Shown piece by piece: positions 60,549 to 64,000 of a DNA stretch of 64,000 bases. The DNA lies in the NCBI RefSeq assembly GCF_003206065.1, contig NZ_PZJQ01000004.1, positions 1,076,653 through 1,140,652 on the forward strand, read 5' to 3'. The stretch's first letter is position 1. Each line of letters opens with the position of its first letter. The notes under the pieces were generated by a model that was not told the DNA's origin, searched no databases, and saw only the letters and a list, made by a program, of their open reading frames with translations. Made by a program: the position numbers and the translations under genes. The stretch is from Salinicola halimionae (GTDB lineage Bacteria; Pseudomonadota; Gammaproteobacteria; Pseudomonadales; Halomonadaceae).

Positions 60549-61508
60549 TCACAGATTCGGCAGTGGGTCGTCACAGGCTCGGGAGAGACGTCGCTCAGAT
60601 TCGGCGATGGGGTAGGGAGGAGGTGTGGGATGCGCCCCGATCAATCTGGCCGCAACCCGGTTTCTACCTTGGGCCTTACACTCGTAGAGTGCTTGATCGG
60701 CATGAGCGATCATGTCGTCGATATTGACCAGCAAGCCGTTCGGACTGGTCACCACGCCGACGCTGACGGTAACGACGTCTGCCACAGGCGAATACTCGTG
60801 GGGAAGGCCCAGCGCTTGAATCATGCCGCGCATGGCATCAGCCAGTGTCCAGGCTTCCTCTTCGTCGATATTGATCAGTAGCACCAGAAATTCTTCGCCA
60901 CCCAGACGCACCACGACGTCGGTTTCCCGACGAAAGGTGTCTTTCAACACACCGGCGAGATCTACCAGGCAGGCATCCCCTGCGGGATGGCCATAGTTAT
61001 CATTGAACGGCTTGAAATGGTCGACATCGATCATCATCGCCGAGACCGTGCAACTCAATCGCCGGCTCAGCGGGATGAGCATGTCGAGACGGCTCTCGAG
61101 CAAACGCCGATTGCCGAGCCCGGTCAAGGGGTCGTTCAATGTCTGTTCCAGCAGCGCGGCGTTGTGGTTTCGAGATTCTTCGATTAGCGTCTGCAACTGT
61201 CTCGCCAACGAACCTACGGCATCGAGGCGCTGCAAGAGATCAACGGGCATTTCTTGCGGCGTATTGCTGAAGTCGTGTTCGAGGCGAACATGGTCCGTCA
61301 GTCGCTTTACCGGTATTAGCAGCTGGCGGTCGAGTAACCACAGAGTGGCTCCTAAACCCAGCAACCCGGAAAGCCATGCAAGCAGTACAATGATCGCGAC
61401 CGACTGGCCTGCAGTCACCTGCCACGCGGCACCACACATCAGCAATGAAGCACATAGCCAGATCCCGCCGAGTGCGCCTATCGTCTTTTTCAAGAAATGA
61501 TTTTTCAT
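60549..61508 (-). CDS. Membrane diguanylate cyclase (GGDEF)
   Basis: 319 residues. Two membrane segments at about 9-28 and 37-57 bracket a tiny periplasmic loop; a short HAMP-like stretch follows (LIPVKRLTDHVR). GGDEF domain about 125-285: LNDPLTGLGNRRLLESRLD, then DVDHFKPFNDNYGHPAGDACL, active site RLGGEEF, and an intact product-inhibition I-site RETD five residues before it. It therefore should make cyclic di-GMP from GTP and be feedback-inhibited. Tail of 25 residues is basic and non-conserved. No EAL domain. Flagellar genes lie nearby, a usual target of this second messenger. Confidence 0.92.
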   Translation of the reverse strand: MKNHFLKKTIGALGGIWLCASLLMCGAAWQVTAGQSVAIIVLLAWLSGLLGLGATLWLLDRQLLIPVKRLTDHVRLEHDFSNTPQEMPVDLLQRLDAVGSLARQLQTLIEESRNHNAALLEQTLNDPLTGLGNRRLLESRLDMLIPLSRRLSCTVSAMMIDVDHFKPFNDNYGHPAGDACLVDLAGVLKDTFRRETDVVVRLGGEEFLVLLINIDEEEAWTLADAMRGMIQALGLPHEYSPVADVVTVSVGVVTSPNGLLVNIDDMIAHADQALYECKAQGRNRVAARLIGAHPTPPPYPIAESERRLSRACDDPLPNL

Positions 61509-62209
61509 TGTTGGTTTTATCTTTTATCGATGTCGCGGTTATCGACGCGTACCTCTTGCGATGCTGTTCTCGCTGCGTAGCTTGGGTATACATGGCTTTT
61601 GACGCATGATTTTGTATACCTCGGCGCGTGTTCTCGGTGTATGACTCTGTTGCGGGGCTCTCGTTGCGTCGCGAGTTACTACTCAATATCGACGGCACGC
61701 GGGAGCAACTGTAGCGCCGAACGCGGGGGCATTGAAATGATCCGATAGCCTTGGTCCGTGAATTTCATGCGTGCTTTATTTGCTTATTGAAAATTTTATA
61801 CGGTAGCGACAGAGGGAGATGCGATGGATTCCAGTTTTTGTCACTCGCGCCACACTATTCATCGACCGTTGTTCCCCGTGCGTCAGACAAGATCCACGGG
61901 ATGATTTTTCCATCGTCTATTGGTCGACGCTATTTTGATATTATTTTCCTACGGCTATCTTCCTACTACGACACCGTTAAGTCGGGAAAACGTTACATCG
62001 TCCATCGATAGAACCGATTTTCAATGTTCTCGAAATGGAGAAGCGAACATCTCAAGAGCGCTCAGCAGAGCCGTTAGTCATCTCTCGTGGCCCAAATAGA
62101 GTTTTGTTATTGCTCGCCTTTAAAAAAATCATCTGGCGGCGCTTGCAAGTTTTTAGATATCCGCAATAATGATCACGCTTAAACCAATCCGCAACGGAAC
62201 AACGAACGC
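61509..62209. other. 701-bp AT-rich gene-free region upstream of mvaT
   Basis: Markedly richer in A/T than the rest of the window. An 86-codon open frame (61751-62011) has no recognisable homology, no ribosome site and odd composition, so it is not called. The right end carries a promoter candidate for mvaT. MvaT/H-NS-type proteins bind AT-rich DNA, so autoregulation through this stretch is plausible. Confidence 0.5.
62143..62170 (+). promoter_or_regulatory. Candidate promoter of mvaT
   Basis: TTGCAA (62143-62148), 16 bases, AATAAT (62165-62170), giving a leader of about 33 bases. Confidence 0.45.
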
Positions 62210-62590
62210 ATGTCTCTACTTAGCGATTACGTCAAAAAAGAACAGCTCCTGAAGCAGCTGGAAGAAGAGCTGAAGCGCATGGAAGGCGATCAGCGCCTGA
62301 AGGCCGAAATCGAGTTCAAGGAAAAGCTCGAAGCGCTGATGGCAGAGTATGGCAAGACCACCCGTGATGTCATCGAACTGCTGAATCCGAAAGCCGATAG
62401 CGCGTCGTCAGCGGCTAGCCAGTCCGGATCGACCGGCGGGCGTCGCAAGCGCAAGCTGAAGATTTATAAAAATCCCAAGACTGGGGATGTGGTTGAAACA
62501 CGCGGTGGCAACCACAAGACGCTGAAGGCCTGGAAAGACGAGCACGGTAGCGACACCGTCGAGTCCTGGGTAGTCAGAACGGAAGACTGA
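62210..62590 (+). CDS. mvaT: H-NS-like nucleoid protein of the MvaT family
   Basis: Xenogeneic silencer that binds AT-rich DNA. 126 residues. N-terminal coiled coil for oligomerisation at about 1-60 (YVKKEQLLKQLEEELKRMEG), a Ser/Gly-rich linker 62-77, and a C-terminal DNA-binding domain KIYKNPKTGDVVETRGGNHKTLKAW with the R-G-G-N segment (98-101) of the AT-pincer motif. The domain matches MvaT (YKNPHTGEVIETKGGNHKTL) rather than enterobacterial H-NS (TWTGQGRTP). Isolated gene with its own terminator. Confidence 0.93.
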   Translation: MSLLSDYVKKEQLLKQLEEELKRMEGDQRLKAEIEFKEKLEALMAEYGKTTRDVIELLNPKADSASSAASQSGSTGGRRKRKLKIYKNPKTGDVVETRGGNHKTLKAWKDEHGSDTVESWVVRTED

Positions 62591-62625
62591 GCGCTTTTAC
62601 TTTTTTCGCGCGCCCAGCTGAAGAG

Positions 62626-62656
62626 CCCTCTGCCGTCTGTTTCGGCGGAGGGTTTT
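62626..62656 (+). terminator. Terminator after mvaT
   Basis: Stem CCCTCTGCCG (62626-62635) / CGGCGGAGGG (62643-62652) with one T-G wobble, 7-nt loop, then TTTT. It also lies beyond the flgN end on the other strand. Confidence 0.8.
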
Positions 62657-62676
62657 GCGTTCAGACGCTTGTTCTT

Positions 62677-63129
62677 TCAGGCCTTGGAGCTGATGCCGCC
62701 GAAGCCGTGATGTCGAGATTCACCGTTGGGGCCGTAGACGCTACCCCCGATGGCACGATTGAGAAAATCGATGGCCTGTTGATTATGCTCAAGTCGCGCG
62801 GAGATGATGTGTCCGTTGAGCCTATTGGTTGTGCGAACCTGCTCAGCCAACTGACGAGTGTGCTGCCACGCTGCATGATGGTCCAGTGCGTGGGCAAACT
62901 GTTCTGCGCCTTGACTCCCCAGACCGAATCCCAATGCCTGCTGATGCTCGCGGCGTCGCTCCTCGATGCGGTCGAGCTCATTGAGCTGTTGCTGTTTGAG
63001 TGCCGCCAAGGCGCTCAGACGTTCCCCATCGACCTTGCCCTTGCCGAGACAGCCGGCTTCCGCATCGAGCGTTTCAGCGAACGCTTGCAGTAGGGTCTGT
63101 TGCTCGACAATCAATTCAGCTGGCGTCAT
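62677..63129 (-). CDS. flgN: Flagellar chaperone FlgN
   Basis: Type III export chaperone for the hook-filament junction proteins FlgK and FlgL. 150 residues, all helical, starting MTPAELIVEQQTLLQAFAETLDAE with GERLSALAALKQQQLNELDRIEERR in the middle and a Gly-rich end (YGPNGESRHHGFGG). Position immediately after flgM is the rule for FlgN. Shine-Dalgarno AGGA eight bases upstream. Confidence 0.85.
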   Translation of the reverse strand: MTPAELIVEQQTLLQAFAETLDAEAGCLGKGKVDGERLSALAALKQQQLNELDRIEERRREHQQALGFGLGSQGAEQFAHALDHHAAWQHTRQLAEQVRTTNRLNGHIISARLEHNQQAIDFLNRAIGGSVYGPNGESRHHGFGGISSKA

Positions 63130-63164
63130 GCAAAATTCCTGAAAAGGGGCTGGAGTTCAGGTGA

Positions 63165-63446
63165 TCAGCGCTCACCCAGCATATCTCGGACGCTCTGAAC
63201 CAGGCCGTCGGCGATCTTTCCGGTGTCGAGTTCGAGACGGCCTTCAGAGATGGCCTGGCGAATCTCGTTGACGCGAGCGGTATCGATATCGCTGCTATCG
63301 TCGCCCGTCGAAATTTGGCTCAACGTCGTTTTGGAGCCGATCGATGGCTTGGTGCCCTCCAACGACTCAGTGCTCTTGCGCAGCTCAGTTGCCTCATTCT
63401 GGGTGGGGCGAGTCAGCGGCTGTGTTTGATCGATTTTCAATGTCAC
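63165..63446 (-). CDS. flgM: Anti-sigma-28 factor FlgM
   Basis: Binds and inhibits the flagellar sigma factor FliA until it is exported through the completed hook. 93 residues: disordered N-terminal half and C-terminal helices VNEIRQAISEGRLELDTGKIADGLVQSVRDML, seen as VNEIRQAISEGRLELDTGKI and ADGLVQSVRDML, the FliA-binding FlgM signature. Start is uncertain: GTG 63446 is only two bases after GAGG, so TTG at 63440 (M-K-I-D-Q-T-Q), better spaced and more like other FlgM N-termini, is a real alternative. Confidence 0.9.
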   Translation of the reverse strand: MTLKIDQTQPLTRPTQNEATELRKSTESLEGTKPSIGSKTTLSQISTGDDSSDIDTARVNEIRQAISEGRLELDTGKIADGLVQSVRDMLGER

Positions 63447-63485
63447 TACCTCATGGCTGGATGCACAATCACGTGCTTGCTTACG

Positions 63486-63512
63486 TTATCGGCAAAGCCA
63501 GCGGGAGCTGAA
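63486..63512 (-). promoter_or_regulatory. Sigma-28 (FliA) promoter of flgM-flgN
   Basis: On the minus strand the -10 reads GCCGATAA (63493-63486), a perfect FliA -10 box, and fifteen bases upstream TTCA (63512-63509) is a weak version of the -35 TAAA. It lies 40 bases before flgM, where many gammaproteobacteria have a late sigma-28 promoter in addition to read-through from flgA. Confidence 0.6.
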
Positions 63513-63555
63513 AGAGATTTGAGCAGAGTTTTGTTAAGAAATTTATCTGAGCGAG

Positions 63556-64000
63556 TCACAAATCGACGCGAAGTCGATCCTGGCCCGTCACCTTCCCCTG
63601 CAGAATCTGATTGTTCTCCGTCTTGAGGCGAATGGTACTCCCTAATCCGCCGTTATCCAGTGCCTCGACACTGCGACTGACACGAAACCCGTGGCCGACG
63701 GCGGTGAGCACTACCGTATCGCCACGTTTCACCATCCAGGGCTTTCTGAGCATATTGTCGGTCAGCGTTGCCCCATTGGGAATGCGCCGTGTGGCAACCA
63801 TACCGATTGCCTGATCGGCACTAGCGAGATAGCCACGTCGTAGACGGGCAATATCCGCTTGCTGCCAACCTAACATCGTCGCGTCGATTCGCTGTCCGGG
63901 ATCGACCGACTTGAGTGCTACCAAATGGCGAACCACCGCCGAAACCGTGGCCTGTAGGTAACGTGTTCGCTTGCCCTCACCGCCGCAATGAACGCCAACC
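63556..64000 (-). CDS. flgA: Flagella basal body P-ring formation protein FlgA (5' end cut)
   Basis: Periplasmic chaperone for assembly of the P ring from FlgI. The frame runs open to the right edge of the window; the 148 visible residues include the beta-sandwich part (HCGGEGKRTRYLQATVSAVVRHLVALKSV) in pieces and the C-terminal SAF domain (GQRIDATMLGWQQADIARLRRGYL, RRIPNGATLTDNMLRKPWMVKRGDTVVL), with the typical end LKTENNQILQGKVTGQDRLRV. Roughly 70-100 N-terminal residues, including the signal peptide, lie outside. flgM and flgN follow on the same strand. Confidence 0.9.
   Translation of the reverse strand, partial: VGVHCGGEGKRTRYLQATVSAVVRHLVALKSVDPGQRIDATMLGWQQADIARLRRGYLASADQAIGMVATRRIPNGATLTDNMLRKPWMVKRGDTVVLTAVGHGFRVSRSVEALDNGGLGSTIRLKTENNQILQGKVTGQDRLRVDL

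Noticed and set aside
60473-60727. 84-codon plus-strand open frame at the end of the diguanylate cyclase gene
   Set aside because: Mostly antisense to the GGDEF gene; no supporting feature.
61751-62011. 86-codon open frame in the AT-rich region before mvaT
   Set aside because: No ribosome site, odd residue mix (many Cys, Arg, Tyr, Phe) and no similarity I can name.

Overview
The window is a gene-dense, GC-rich chromosomal segment of a gammaproteobacterium. Gene order and protein types point to the Halomonadaceae (Halomonas, Chromohalobacter, Salinicola and relatives). The block algU-mucA-mucB-mucD-lepA-lepB-rnc-era-recO-pdxJ and the block gacS / cysM-rlmD-relA-mazG are arranged as in Pseudomonas, and the nucleoid protein is of the MvaT type. 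No rRNA, tRNA, CRISPR array, insertion sequence or phage gene was seen. The first gene (RhlB-like helicase) and the last (flgA) are cut by the window edges.

Layout. 0-4.5 kb: RNA helicase, DinG helicase and a convergent DAHP synthase. 4.5-9.4 kb: envelope-stress regulon (sigma-E/AlgU, anti-sigma MucA, MucB, periplasmic protease MucD). 9.6-15.6 kb: translation and RNA core genes (lepA, lepB, rnc, era, recO, pdxJ). 15.6-24.1 kb: the GacS hybrid kinase facing a cysM-rlmD-relA-mazG operon. 24.2-30.8 kb: PEP carboxylase, cbpA-cbpM, and a P-loop kinase next to an MFS sugar porter. 30.9-35.9 kb, minus strand: an uncharacterised membrane protein, topB and panE. 36-46 kb: a SEC-C/tetratricopeptide-like protein, ampG, rfaH, a SlyD-type isomerase, a lytic transglycosylase, proS, a Yip1 protein, a lipoprotein and a zinc metallopeptidase.

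46-56 kb is the most interesting part. Two divergent operons encode two transglutaminase-like proteins, two circularly permuted ATP-grasp modules and two alpha-E modules: a free ATP-grasp plus alpha-E on the minus strand; a transglutaminase-DUF2126 protein, an ATP-grasp/alpha-E fusion and a second transglutaminase on the plus strand. Comparative genomics has proposed this family set to be a peptide-ligation/peptidase system, but as far as I know its product is unknown. The free ATP-grasp keeps ligand-binding motifs that the fused copy has lost.

56-64 kb: benE and a divergent XRE-cupin regulator separated by two 16-bp palindromic operators; a translationally coupled satD-DUF3307-amidase operon; a diguanylate cyclase; an AT-rich gene-free stretch; mvaT; and the start of a flagellar cluster (flgA-flgM-flgN) with a sigma-28 promoter. 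Several intergenic regions carry short tandem repeats or inverted repeats that the genes do not explain (before rpoE, rnc, rfaH and satD, and an element shared by ppc and the kinase/sugar-porter region).
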